Below are positions 1 through 12,239 of a DNA stretch of 64,000 nucleotides, one piece after another. The DNA is from Gadus chalcogrammus. Its lineage: Eukaryota; Chordata; Actinopteri; Gadiformes; Gadidae. Each line of letters begins with the position of its first letter. Position 1 is the first letter of the stretch. The notes beneath the pieces are model-generated. The model was not told the origin of the DNA and ran no database searches. It was given only the letters and a program-made list of their open reading frames with translations. Both the position numbers and the translations under genes were made by a program. The stretch lies in NCBI RefSeq assembly GCF_026213295.1, contig NC_079419.1, positions 28,639,139 through 28,703,138 on the forward strand, read 5' to 3'.

Positions 1-470
1 ATAATTAAACATCTGCAAACATGATTTTGTGTTCTATTTCATCTTCATCATTTTCACCAACACATTTAGTAAGTAATTTTTTTTCCACTAACATATTTTC
101 AAAGTTCAAACAATTTCACCAACGCATTTGCAGAGCTTCAAATCGGGCCCTGTTCTAACAGTGTATTTCATTGTTTCCCGGTTTTGAAACCTTGTAAATG
201 GGATTCTGCAAACAGGTCTTTATACATTGAGAAATAAGTTTTGAAAGGTTGAATATTTATTTTTAGAAACTTGTAAAGGTGTAGGTTTACACCATTGCAA
301 TGTATTTTTTCAGAACCGACTTTTCAGCACTGACTTTTCAGAGATATGACCAAACAGGCGCAAGCTTTGAGACACGTGATTATTGGCAGTGTTCTGTCGC
401 GCTTTCGTTTTGAAACTCCTGACAGTCAAAGGTCTGAAATGTCTGAAATCGTGAGAGGGGTCTGGCTCAT
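1..470. other. AT-rich stretch with no recognised gene
   Basis: I see no coding region, RNA gene or recognised repeat here. It is moderately AT-rich with short T runs. Confidence 0.5.
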
Positions 471-541
471 GGACATATTATAAAATGGACAACGGATTCC
501 AAAATGGCGCCCATTCATTCCTATGTAAACTGCTCAATTAA
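471..541 (-). repeat. Terminal fragment of interspersed repeat family A
   Basis: This is the reverse complement of sequence at about 10908-10970 and 61085-61153, the end of family A that contains GGCGCCATTTTGGAAT. Only the last 70 bases or so of the repeat remain, and a LINE-type tail follows at once. Confidence 0.75.
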
Positions 542-595
542 ATAATTTCCCTCTGGGATTATTAAAGTATTTATCTATCTATCTATCTATCTATC
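541..595 (+). repeat. LINE 3' tail fragment with TATC microsatellite
   Basis: The segment reads AATTTCCCTCTGGGATTATT followed by AAAGTATTTATCTATC and further TATC units. This is the usual end of fish RTE/Rex-type LINE copies. Only the tail is present, so it is a severely 5'-truncated insertion. The family assignment is from recall of the tail. Confidence 0.55.
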
Positions 596-599
596 AATG

Positions 600-932
600 G
601 TGGAGTAGGGTCTATCTCAAGCCCCCAGGAACAGTGCATACTTCCGCAATCCACCAGTGCTCAGCGGCCAAGCCTGGTATTGCAGCTGTTTAAGCGGGCT
701 GTGGACGGGTCCCTCGATTCATAGAGCCCAGAAGTAGATATCTCCGTTCACTCCAATACAAGTGGGGAACAGAATGTGTCTCCGCAAAAAATGTCTGGAT
801 AACAATCAAAGAAAAAATTATCTTCAAATTTTTTTTTTATCTTTATGCCATGTCCTAAAACGATGTAAGTTTTTTCTTTTCAAAACGCCACCTCAAGCGT
901 TTTATTAGCCGTTTACTCTAATAGGGTGTATG
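600..932 (+). repeat. Family A repeat, 5' segment
   Basis: This matches the two tandem copies at 47211-47545 and 47546-47870 and, inverted, the segment at about 11705-12000. It begins near CATACTTCCGCAATCC and ends at the run ...AGCCGTTTACTCTAAT. A different sequence, the start of the THAP-type element, follows directly where other copies continue with ATTTATTGTTGGAG. Confidence 0.75.
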
Positions 933-1080
933 CACTATGCTGTGTGACGTACTTCCTGTTTCAAATAATACAGCTCGGCCAGTTCCGGTCTGTGTGTTTA
1001 TCGCGCTAGCCAGCTGACGTTGATACTTTTTATGCATGAATCAAGACCGCAAACATTTAAAAACGGTTCATTTTTATAAG

Positions 1081-1634
1081 CAGGAGAAACCTACACCGAG
1101 CACTGCTTTGTCCCCCACTGTAAAGCGTCAGCCAAATCCAAAGGGGTATTAAGTTTCCATGGCTTTCCGAGCCAAACTGACGTGAGGAGTCGATGGATTG
1201 TAAACATACGCCGGGATAAATATGTCATCACCACTCACTCTAAGATCTGTAGCAGACACTTTAGTTCTGACAAGATGATTGAGCCAACTACTCTTCAGGG
1301 TCGAAGGAGACTTACAAAAGGTGCCGTAGCGCCCATTTGTGAGTGGAACCAGTATACAGTCGAAACCCCAAGGCGCGGCGTGTGGGAGAGAGTGGATCGG
1401 TTCGGCGAAACTGCCCCTCCGGAAGATGAAGTTGATCTCCTTTCCAACGATCAAGACTACTGCTCTGTCCCTGAACCGGCTGCCGTGGATATGTCCGCAT
1501 CCGCTGCTGAAAGCGTTTCAAATGAAGTACAGGAGCTGAGAAAGGAGCTACAGGAGTTACGTCTCCAGCGAGAGTTTGGACTGCAGCGGTCTGCTGGCCC
1601 CGACGCAGACATCCGAATTTACATTTACATTTAG
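1081..1634 (+). pseudogene. THAP domain exon of a DNA-transposon transposase, truncated
   Basis: A THAP zinc finger (C2CH DNA-binding module) is readable in one frame from about 1081, upstream of the first available ATG at 1182. It shows CFVPHC as the first cysteine pair, FHGFP, the conserved Trp in RSRWIV, and CSRHF as the second pair. A heptad-rich segment follows (VQELRKELQELRLQ), then FGLQRSAGPDADIRIY, which resembles the start of the catalytic region of THAP/DDE_Tnp_4 transposases. The reading is cut at about 1616 by a dispersed teleost repeat, so the DDE domain is absent. The frame is closed upstream by TAA at 1077-1079, so the start codon is missing or lies in another exon. It is most likely a dead N-terminal remnant of an ISL2EU-like or related THAP transposon; the superfamily is inference. 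Confidence 0.7.
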
Positions 1635-1760
1635 GGCATTTAGCAGACGCTTTTATCCAAAGCGACTTACAATAAGTACATTTGTCATAAGAAGTGCATC
1701 AATATATCGCTGTCGGTACAGAAAGGATGTTCATAGAACCTGGCATTTACACAAGGGAAG
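1616..1760 (+). repeat. Dispersed teleost repeat with GCATTTAGCAGACGC core
   Basis: It contains TTTAGGGCATTTAGCAGACG, then TTTTATCCAAAGCGACTTAC, a core I recognise from many teleost genomes. A diverged fragment of the same core lies at about 40358-40380. It interrupts the THAP exon. I cannot assign a superfamily with confidence. Confidence 0.6.
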
Positions 1761-3809
1761 TCACTTTTTCACAGTCACATTTTTTGTATTAGCCTATGTC
1801 ATTAGCCTAGTCCCTACGTGACGGGGATATGTGTCAGGCAGGGACATTGTTGGTAAGAAAATAGCTTTACGTTACAGATTAATAGTATTATTATTTCTTA
1901 ATAGGTCGATGTGAATGATAAATAGCACACAAGTAGTGGCATGTTGAGATGGTGTAATTGGAGTTGGGGATGTCCATGTCTTATCAGAATTTATATACAT
2001 GAATGTGACCGCACCAATAGTACAGAAACAAACAATATTCATAATACAGATTTGTGTAAAGACTTACAGAGACGTGTTTCCAGTTCAAGTCTACAAAAGT
2101 TTATTTTTAAATAGTTGAAAAAAGTCATGTTATTATTCTATGAGATGAAAATAGGAGCACTGAAGCGACAGCGCCAGAATGTGACCGTCTCCAACTCCAC
2201 CAATGCTGGTCCTAGAACTAAAATACTATTAATAAACAATTGGAAAATGTATGAATTGATAACATTAACACCCTACTTATCTGCATGCAAGTACACACGG
2301 CAAACCACCAAACCGCGCCTCCCAAAGATATGGCCCGGACAGGAACACTACTCTAAAAAGAAAGAGCACATAGACCACATTAGGGCATTGGATATCCAGA
2401 CACATCAGGTCGTCTTACAGGAAGTTGGGGTAGTTATTGAACTGAAGTAGTTACAGATGTAATTATACGTGAAGCCATTGCATTTGTTGTTTGAGCTATA
2501 ATTTTTTTCTTTTCCTCTCAGAGACAGCTACAGCCCATAGATTTACTCTCTTTTTTCATCACTGGTGATGAATCACAAAGCTTGATCTAAGAGAAAAAGG
2601 TAAATCATTAAAAATATAACCTCAGCATCATGGGTGTAAAAACAACTTGGTTCTTATGAAGGTAAGTACCTCAACTGTGTTATATTCTCTCCCTCTTAAA
2701 ATAAAGATGTTTTTTTTAAAGGGGACTCCAAGAATCACAATTATTCCAATGTACCTGTACTTCTGCTGTGCAAACGACAATAAATAACTTGAATATTGAA
2801 AAGTTGTAGACTTTACTGTACTGTAGTCTGTACTCTACACTTAGCTACTGCTTAACTGAACAAACACCACTGAACAGGGATGAACACAGCTTCCTGCCTA
2901 GACTCAAACTGTGGTGCCTCGCTCTTCCTCATCGACCTGTAGCGCTGACCTGCGCTGACCTGCGCTGTCAGCTTGTCTTTATTGGACACTGAATGAAATA
3001 ACACATACAAATCATTAAGCTTCAATTGTACTGGGTTACTCCATCATCACATCTATAACATGTTACTACATGGAAAGAAACGTTAGGTAGCTAAGTAATG
3101 TTACTTTTATGTACGCAAAACCGTGGCTATAAATTAAACTATTATTACTCAACACAACAGGCAAACATCAAGGCTGATATAAAACACTGGTTAAGAAATC
3201 TCGTTGGAATTTGCTGTTTCTGCATCGTAATACACGTTAGAAAGTGACTGAGTTAACTGACAGACTAGACTTTGACAGTAGCTAGCGTCTGTTAGACGTT
3301 GTTTTCTTACCTTCGTAGCTGTGAATATAGGTCACAGCATACAGCCTAAACCCCCTTCTCCAATTTGCTGGTCGGAGTTTTCGTTTCCCTACATAATCGA
3401 TGTACATCAGTGATGTTTATTGTCGGCAGCTTTTGTAAACACAGGCCGTTTCTCAATTCCTAGCACGCGTACTACAGACTCGATGACTTGCAAGTACGGA
3501 CTTGGCAAGTCCGTACTTCAAGCACAGACTTGCGAGCACGCGTGTACGTACCTGCAATTGGAACAGCAGCGGACTCGATCACCACCTCTGCTCGTCCGTT
3601 AACTGTGCTACGGCCTCATTTAGGCATATATTACTGAACAATATAAACAAATGATATAAAACAAAATCCCAGCCTCTGTCATTTTCAAATAGTATGTAAA
3701 TATTCTGAATGAATAAAAATTGAAAAGATATGCGTGTCCTGTCATGTGTACAAGCTATACACACACGACTTTATATACAGTAGCCTATATATATTTATAT
3801 ATTATCTTA

Positions 3810-3844
<35 letters not shown>

Positions 3845-3950
3845 TATATAAATATATATATAAGTTAAGAGTAACTTAAAGTGCGTATTGGAAGTTAATG
3901 TTTTTAAAAATATTTATACATAACATTCTCTGAAAATTGCCCTTTGAAAT
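1761..3950. other. No recognised gene; AT-rich DNA with a short palindrome
   Basis: An open frame of 111 codons at 2115-2450 has no motif I recognise and is probably chance. A perfect palindrome with 13-base arms lies at 3492-3518. A short tandem of CTGCGCTGAC units is near 2941-2965, and an ATT-rich low-complexity tract is at about 3805-3850. I see nothing else here. Confidence 0.5.
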
Positions 3951-4113
3951 TAAAATGCAGGATTTTATCAGTTTAAAAAAGTATGTTAATAAAAAATCCA
4001 GTTTTAAAGTGACTATTTTGAGCAAGGCTTCAAAAACCGTTGTTTTTTTATGTGATACGTCAACCCGGTATCACGCCAAGGCGTAAAATAGATACGTCTG
4101 TCCACATCGCAAG

Positions 4114-4163
4114 GCGTGTTCAGGGTCACGCTTTGCCTGACCAAAGCGTCACCCTGAACACGC
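4114..4163. repeat. Subterminal hairpin, left arm of foldback element
   Basis: Arms of 22 bases (4114-4135 and 4142-4163, starting GCGTGTTCAGGGT) flank a 6-base loop with one mismatch. The same hairpin occurs in inverted order in the right arm. Such structures may be transposase-binding or replication-related sites in foldback elements; that role is inference. Confidence 0.8.
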
Positions 4164-4250
4164 GTACTTCCTCATTCGAAATGGGGGAATAGTACCAACA
4201 GGGGCCGATACGTTCTCCTAGCATTTGGTGAAATTGTTACGTAGCCATAT

Positions 4251-4521
4251 TAATCGTTATTATCTGAATGGGAAATGCAATATTTTAGGACAGATACACC
4301 ATTAAACGTGTTTCTAATGACATTTCTAGCGAGAAATGTACATTTCCTTGCATAATCTTCAGTCAGTGAATGTGTATGATCTTTATTAATCTTTATTATC
4401 TGAATGGGAAATGCAATATTTTAGGATCGATTCACCGTTAAACGTGTTTCTAATAACATTTCTAGCGAGAAATATACTTTTTACTTGCATAATCTTCAGT
4501 CAGTGATTGTGTCTGATCTTT
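4251..4521 (+). repeat. 136-bp tandem duplication inside the left foldback arm
   Basis: Copy 1 at 4251-4386 and copy 2 at 4387 to about 4521 share TATCTGAATGGGAAATGC, TTTCTAGCGAGAAAT and ATAATCTTCAGTCAGTGA. The right arm has a single copy, so the duplication arose after the arms formed. Copy 2 is the more diverged. Confidence 0.8.
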
Positions 4522-4995
4522 AGTTTTATAGTTATTAGGAAGATTTAATCGGCTCGCTCGCATGTTTCAACAACGTCAGGTTGCTGGGGACGCTGCTTTC
4601 GCTAAAACTAGCAGCTCACGTGTTTCCTGCGTTTGTGTTATTAAACCGTTACTTTATGTAACTTTTAATGATATTGTAATAACCACAGGCGAGGTATTGA
4701 GCGAAGTAAGCTTGATAGCAGGTTTATTGGATTCCACAATCGGACAGGCAGGCACAGCTCCATCGGAAAACTACAACAACCAAAACTCCCGCCCGGAAGG
4801 AAACCCCCGGAACCCCCTCTCAGAAGGCCCGCCCCTTCCTCCCAAACCCTGTGACACTGCTACAATATCATCTTGTTAGAAACACGTTTATCTGAGAGCC
4901 AACCCAGTCACCAAAAGCATACGTTGACAGTGTACGTTTTCGTGAACACTGGATTACGTCACATTTCAACATAAAATAGCGTGTTAAGCACACAT

Positions 4996-6690
<1,695 letters not shown>

Positions 6691-7398
6691 CGTGTATGTT
6701 TGCTTAACACGCAATTTTATGTTGAAATGCGACCATCCACAATCCAGTGTTCACGAAAACGTACACTGTCAACGTATGCTTTTGGCGACTGGGTTGGCTC
6801 TCAGATAAACGTGTTTCTAACAAGATGATATTGTAGCAGCGTCACAGGGTTTGGAGGAAGGGGCGGGCCTTCTGAGAGGGGGTTCCGGGGGTTTCCTTCC
6901 GGGCGGGAGTTTTGGTTGTTTTAGTTTTCCGGTGGAGCTGTGCCTGCCTGTCCGATTGTGGAATCCAATAAACCTGCTATCAAGCTTACTTCGCTCAATA
7001 CCTCGCCTGTGGTTATTACAATATCATTAAAAGTTACATAAAGTAACGGTTTAATAACACAAACGCAGGAAACACGTGAGCTGCTAGTTTAGCGAAAGCA
7101 GCGTCCCTAGCAACCTGATGTCGTTGAAACATGCGAGCGAGCCGATTAAATCTTCCTAATAACTATAAAACTAAAGATCATACACAATCACTGACTGAAG
7201 ATTATGCAAGGAAAATGTACATTTCTCGCTAGAAATGTCATTAGAAACACGTTTAATGGTGTATCTGTCCTAAAATATTGCATTTCCCATTCAGATAATA
7301 ACGATTATTATGGCTCCGTAACAATTTCACCAAATGCTAGGAGAACGTATCGCCCCCTGTTGGTGCTATTCCCCCATTCATTTCGAATGGCGAAGGAC

Positions 7399-7448
7399 GC
7401 GTGTTCAGGGTGACGCTTTGGTCAGGCAAAGCGTGACCCTGAACACGC
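7399..7448. repeat. Subterminal hairpin, right arm of foldback element
   Basis: Arms at 7399-7420 and 7427-7448 flank a 6-base loop, the inverted counterpart of the hairpin at 4114-4163. Position and sequence are conserved between the arms. Confidence 0.8.
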
Positions 7449-7649
7449 CTTGCGATGTGGACAGACGTATCTATTTTACGCCTTGGCGTGATACCGGGTT
7501 GGATACGTCAAACGCGCCATATTACGTAGGAATTGGTAGACGCGGTCGCTGTTGCTGCCTCAGCTCTATGCGTAGTTGTGAGTAGTTACCGCGGTGAGCG
7601 GTCTTGTATTTTCCCCCCCTGTGGTTTTTGGGTTTTTCTAATCGACGAG

Positions 7650-7845
7650 ATGAGGTTTTGTATCTGTGGGGGTTGTTCCAACTCCGACCTCCTGTCCGAC
7701 CATCTCCGATTTCACAGTTTCCCCGATCGGAGAAAGGATGGAGCAGGCTTTCGAGCCTGGGTGCATTTTGTACAGGTGAAGAGAAAGGACTTTTTTTTCG
7801 CCTCTGTCACCAAATACACGTTAATTTGCGCGGCTCCTCTGCTGC
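7650..7845 (+). pseudogene. Degenerate THAP domain exon
   Basis: From ATG at 7650 the frame reads MRFCICGGCSNSD, then FHSFPDRRKDG, FRAWVHFVQ and VKRKDFFFASVTKYTLIC. This matches the THAP order of a Cys pair, the FP motif, the conserved Trp and the third Cys. After the third Cys the expected CxxHF is replaced by CAAPL, so the metal-binding His is lost. The frame stays open to 7985 without further family similarity. It probably encoded the DNA-binding N-terminus of the transposase. It now looks non-functional. Confidence 0.6.
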
Positions 7846-8007
7846 CTCTTCGTGTGTTTGTTTTGCATTGTCATGAGTGGACCCAGTCTGAGCTGATAAC
7901 CTGTAATAACCCCGCTGCCTCACACCGCCAGCACGGATCTGGGCTTCCTCCGACAGCCTGCAGACGAGTGGGCATGTCCGTGTAGAACGTCTCCCTCTCT
8001 CAACACA

Positions 8008-8039
8008 ACCATCATGGGATCTTGTGATCCCATGATGGT
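8008..8039. repeat. Perfect 14-bp-arm hairpin
   Basis: ACCATCATGGGATC at 8008-8021 and its exact inverted copy at 8026-8039 flank the loop TTGT. It lies in the presumed intron side of the EEPD1-like exon. No function is apparent. Confidence 0.8.
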
Positions 8040-8418
8040 CGCAAGCTAGTGCTGTGCAAACACACACGCCTCCACGCAACCTTTACAGGCTGCTGGGCCA
8101 GACGCCTGGAAGTCAAACGGCTGCACTCACTGGAGATGGGCTGGAGACATATGGTCTTGGGGGGTCTAGATCCAGGGGAGACATGCAGGCCTGGGGGGGT
8201 CTAGACCAACATGCAGGTCTGGGGGTCCAGACCCAGGGTAGACATGCAGGTCTGGGGCTCTGTGTTCAGTTTGGCTCAGAATGTTAGTTTGCGTTGCCTA
8301 GCCGGTTTAGTTATCGTACATGAAATCCCCTGGCACCAACGTGTTTACACACAGGAAACAACGTGTCCCAAGAAGACACAACATGTTCAGCGCAAACCCT
8401 CACGTTAGTTGTACTCAC

Positions 8419-9169
8419 TCGTTCTCCAGTAGGGTCATACACACACGTCCTCTTTGACGCCAGGGTTGTTGGCCTTTTCACTGGAGCAGCGCTGAAGGTC
8501 CCAGGTGGCCAGGCGTACCACGGCCCGGCCGTCCCGCGGGCCCGGGGCCGGTGCCACGCGGGGCCACAGGGACACCATCTGCGTGGGTCCTCCCGGCGGG
8601 AGGTCGAGGTCGTCGCTCCAGAGGCTGAACGAGGTTGGGCTCGGATGGGACCGACCAGTGTAGGTCAGCCCGCCGTTGGTATTGGTGGACGGAGTTCTTC
8701 AGCGCTCCACAAACACCTGGATACGGATCTTGTCCAATAGGGAGCAGTTTATGTGATCGACCCAAACCAGGTCCTCGATGCTCTTGAACGGACCGTGTTG
8801 GGTCTGATAGGCGACAATGTTCTGGGCGATTTTCTCTGTGATGCCGTGGATGCTCATGAGCTGCGGCGGGGTGGCGGTGTTGATGTTCATGCCGCTGCAG
8901 GAGGACATATGCTCCGGGTCTCTCCGCAGGGAGGACGGGGAGTGCTGCGACGAACTGGTCCTACTCGACACGCAGATCTCCACTTTAATAATCTCCAGTT
9001 TGGTGGCGCCTATCCCACTCACCAGCGCTAGGTCCTCCACCTTCTTGAAGCCCCCGATGCAGTCCCGGTACTCCACGATGCTCCGCGCCACGGGGCGGTT
9101 GACCCCGGGCAGGGTCATGAGCTCTTCCTCCGTGGCCGTGTTGATGTTCAGCCGCTCCTGGTTCACCAT
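8419..9169 (-). pseudogene. eepd1: EEPD1-like first coding exon (helix-hairpin-helix protein), with an in-frame stop
   Basis: The minus-strand frame from 9169 has two ComEA-type helix-hairpin-helix units: LNINTATEEELMTLPGV with FKKVEDLALVSGIGATKLE, then MNINTATPPQLMSIHGI with FKSIEDLVWVDHI. This is the N-terminal half of EEPD1, an endonuclease/exonuclease/phosphatase-family protein linked to fork repair and membrane localisation. A TGA at 8699-8701 stops the frame right after QVFVER. Beyond it the same frame stays open and still resembles EEPD1 (TPSTNTNGGLTYTG, then VVRLATWDLQRCS and VCMTLLEN) up to a consensus donor (GTGAGT on the minus strand at 8413-8418). The myristoylated N-terminus expected before VNQERLN is missing, and later exons are not in this window. 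Asp replaces the Asn expected in the catalytic-domain start motif ATWN. It could also be a real gene exon with a polymorphic or erroneous stop. Confidence 0.75.
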
Positions 9170-9472
9170 AATTCTCCTGACACCACAACTCTATCTCCCT
9201 CCTATTGCCATGGTGTCTCCCCCTATTAGGTGGTTGCTGTTCTCCCTCACGGCTAGCTGGCTCAAAATTGTACGGAAGTGGTCCGAAACTGTTATCCATT
9301 GTAGTTATGTTGCCTATGTAGTCTATGATGATTAGAACGTCCGTCTACCAATTCCTACGTCACGCTCGAAAACGAGCGTTTTAGATGCGGAAGTAAAATT
9401 GTATCACAAAAACGGCTCAAGATGCCACTTGTAGTGTAGATTTATTAATAAAAACTAAAAAATCGTGTATTC

Positions 9473-9762
9473 GATTTTCCACATAGCCTGCATTAATAGT
9501 CATTTTGTAGTTTTTATAGTTTTTATAGCTTTTTATAGCTGCTAGGCGTAAAGAGTTCACCGTTCAAAGCGGGATGTTTATTGCGGGGGAGGAGCCACGG
9601 CGGCAGTCGTGATCGTCATTTCCGGTAAGTGCACCACAGAGTACTCGATTTGGACAGCACTCACATCTAAAGAAATTAGCGTACTCAAGTGAGCACGGAT
9701 AGTGCAGATAGTGTACTTCCTTAAGTATACTCATGGAAGTACGGGTATTGGAACACGGCAAG
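9473..9762 (+). repeat. Family B repeat, partial copy
   Basis: It matches 61380-61830 (plus) and 46184-46440 (minus). Shared landmarks are TAGCTGCTAGGCGTAAAGAG, GGATGTTTATTGCGGGGGAG and, at the right end, TATTGGAACACGGCA. Only the internal and right part is present; the long left terminal repeat seen at 61155 is missing. Confidence 0.75.
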
Positions 9763-9837
9763 GGTGTAGAACGTCGCCATATTTAACCGGAAGCTGTGAA
9801 GCTATATTACGGCGAATCAGGAAGTGCTTGTGCAAGT

Positions 9838-10975
9838 AGCCTATTCTTTTTTGCTGGAGAAGGAGGGGTGTGCAGCTGAAATGAGTCGTAGTGAAACAAA
9901 TGTTGCTTCGACCTGGAATCCGAGATGGCCCAATTCAGTGCTCCGTTAACGTGTCCGATTTTGGTTCAGCTGCTGCTCAATAACTCTCACGGTCCTCTGC
10001 TTGCGATCATTGTGATTCACCATATATTGATCCATTTATTCAAGAGATCCAAAGACAAAGAACAGGTGCATTACGGTATCATTTTATATTATTATTAATA
10101 GTCTAATTAACATATCAGTAGCGTTGGTATTATTTTTTTCATTTGCTTGTTTAGCTATGTATGACAGTTAACAATGTTGGTGTATTACAATGTGTGTAGG
10201 CCACTCCAACTTTGTTGCTGATTGAAATGTAACCATTTATTTGTACATAAGTTATTGACTGGATTTTTCGTAAATAGTTAGTTGGAAGGAATCTGTTTCT
10301 TAAGCAGTGTGACACTTGGAGCGTGCATGACGGAGCACAAGTTGGCACAAAGCACTCAAAATGATGGGGCTGGCACCATCATATCTGTCTTATTTATTGC
10401 ACCCACACATAATAGGTCCATGATACCATGTGGGGTCATTTCAGACTCCTTTGCTTCCTAACACCTAACATCAATATATACACAGACCCATCAGCTGGTG
10501 TACCCTGGGTACACCAGCTGATGGGTCTGTGTTTGGGCATTTGATTCTCGTTTCAGAAACAGAAATATTTAAAAAGTGGTAATTATGATTTCTGTTTTAA
10601 CATTCAAAAAGGTAGGCCTATATACAAGGTGCTTTTCTTCTAAAGTCAAAAAGGGCCAAACTAATCTAAAATAATAATTATTAAACATATAGAGAATCAT
10701 CGGGGGATTAGTAACCTGTACTTCCATGGTCGGTAAACAGTGCGACTGCGATCGCTCAGACCTCTCGCTTTTGATGCTACAATTCCAACAATGCTAAAAA
10801 AAAAAAAAAATTCTGCATCCGGTACGTCATGAAGTAGGCCGTGGCTAGGGACCCATGATGCGGAAGCATATCTCTCCTTGATGTTGCCCTGCGCCATTGA
10901 GCAGTTTACATAGGAATGAATGGGCGCCATTTTGGAATCTGTTGTCCATTTTATAATATGTCCATGGTCTATCTG
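9838..10975 (+). repeat. Family A repeat, left (forward) arm of an inverted pair
   Basis: Sequence order matches copies at 47820-48070, 53701-53940, 54536-54619, 55483-55925 and 60585-61154. Landmarks are GGAGAAGGAGGGGTGTGCAG, CAAAGACAAAGAACAGGTGC, GATGGGGCTGGCACCATCAT and GGCGCCATTTTGGAAT. It is the most continuous copy in the window. It contains no coding region I recognise. The superfamily is unknown. Confidence 0.8.
10480..10532. repeat. Perfect 26-bp-arm palindrome unique to one family A copy
   Basis: Arms at 10480-10505 and 10507-10532, starting ACACAGACCCATCAGC, are exact inverses around one base. Other family A copies (about 55505 and 60700) have only the right half, preceded by CCTTGTGAGTTCCC. 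So the left half is a copy-specific local inverted duplication. Confidence 0.85.
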
Positions 10976-10982
10976 CAGCCGG

Positions 10983-11021
10983 AGCCACTTGCCAAACAAG
11001 CCCATTGTTTGGCAAGTGGCT
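10983..11021. repeat. 16-bp-arm palindrome at the junction of the inverted family A pair
   Basis: AGCCACTTGCCAAACA at 10983-10998 is inverted at 11006-11021. The copy at about 55932 has the left half followed by unrelated sequence. The palindrome sits where the forward family A copy ends and the inverted copy begins, so it probably marks the turning point. Confidence 0.75.
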
Positions 11022-12000
11022 TAATAATTAAAGCTAAACTCAGTTAGTAATGGGCATACATTTAAATGTACAAAAATTACAGAGGTCACTGATTGGATGT
11101 GCTGTTCACAAAGAAATGCACTATTAAACTATGCCTTGTGCTCCGTTATGCAAGTCTATAATTGATCAATGTCTTTTTGCAGTTTTGAGTGCTTTGTGCC
11201 AACTTGTGCTCCGTCATGCAAGCTCCAAGTGTCACACTGCTTAAGAAACAGATTCCTTCCAACTAACTATTTACGAAAAATGCAATCAATAACTTATGTA
11301 CGAATAAATGGTTACATTTCAACCAGCAACGAAGTTGGACTGGCCTAAACACATAAATAATTGTAATACACCAACATTGTTAACAGTCATACTACATAGC
11401 TAAACAAGCAAAATACCAACGCTACTGAAATGTTAATTAGACTATTAACAATAATATAAAATGATACCGTAATGCACCGGTTCTTTGTCTTTGGATCTTT
11501 CGCATAAATGGATCAATATATGGTGAATCACAATGATCGCAAGCAGAGGGCCGTGAGAGTTATTGCGCAGCAGCTGAACCAGTCTAAAAATCGGACGCGT
11601 TAATGGAGCACTGAACTAGGCCCTCTCGGATGCCAGGTCGAAACAACATTTGTTTCACTATGACTCCTTTCAGCTGCACACCCCTCCTTCTCCAGAAAAA
11701 AATAATTAGAGAAAACGGCTAATAAAACGCTTGAGGTGGCGTTTTGAAAAGAAAAAACTTAAATTTTTTTAGGACATGGCATAAAGATAATTATGAGCCT
11801 TTGATTGATATCCAGACATTTTTTGCGGGGACACATTCCTGTTCCCCACTTGTATTGGAGTGAACGGAGATATCTACTTCTGGGCCCCTTGAATCGAGCG
11901 ACCCATCCACAGCCCGCTTAAACAGCTGCAATACCAGGCTTGGCTGCTGAGCACTGGTGGATTGCGGAAGTATGCACTGGTCCTGGGGGCTTGCTATAGG
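11022..12000 (-). repeat. Family A repeat, right (inverted) arm
   Basis: Read on the minus strand it gives the 5' segment (CATACTTCCGCAATCC near 11974), then GGAGAAGGAGGGGTGTGCAG and the continuation found at 56270-57270. About 525 bases (11178-11702) are inverted relative to 9838-10361. Relative to copy D (56270 and onward) it keeps the variant GCACTCAAAACTGCAAAAAG. Confidence 0.8.
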
Positions 12001-12239
12001 TCCCAGCACCTCTGTGTTTTGGTGCGCCCCTCTAATTTACCCGTGTAGAGCGTTGCTTCGCATTAGTTCCGTAAAATCAGTAATATCATAATTGTTTTAA
12101 TTGGTCAGCATGGGGGGGGGGGGGTAGGGACATGTTTAAAGGGGCAGGGCCCCCCGTAGGCCCCCTTGTAGAACCGCCATTTGTAAAACTAAAGCCCTCC
12201 ACCTGCTAACTTGACCCTATCCCCACCACCAAGGTCTAA
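12001..12239. other. No recognised feature
   Basis: A G run lies at about 12112-12123, with C-rich and G-rich stretches after it. I see no gene. Confidence 0.5.

Larger units (their letters stand above)
7524..9360. mobile_element. THAP-type transposon segment carrying a captured EEPD1-like exon
   Basis: Perfect 19-base inverted repeats ACGTAGGAATTGGTAGACG lie at 7524-7542 and 9342-9360. Between them are, from the left, a degenerate THAP exon on the plus strand and an EEPD1-like exon on the minus strand. The layout is that of a DNA transposon that picked up a piece of a host gene (Pack-type transduplication). I could not find a clear target duplication directly outside the repeats; the 19-mers may be internal to the larger composite element. 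Confidence 0.55.

Noticed and set aside
2115..2450. 111-codon frame as a gene
   Set aside because: No domain, no homology I recognise, weak start context; likely chance.
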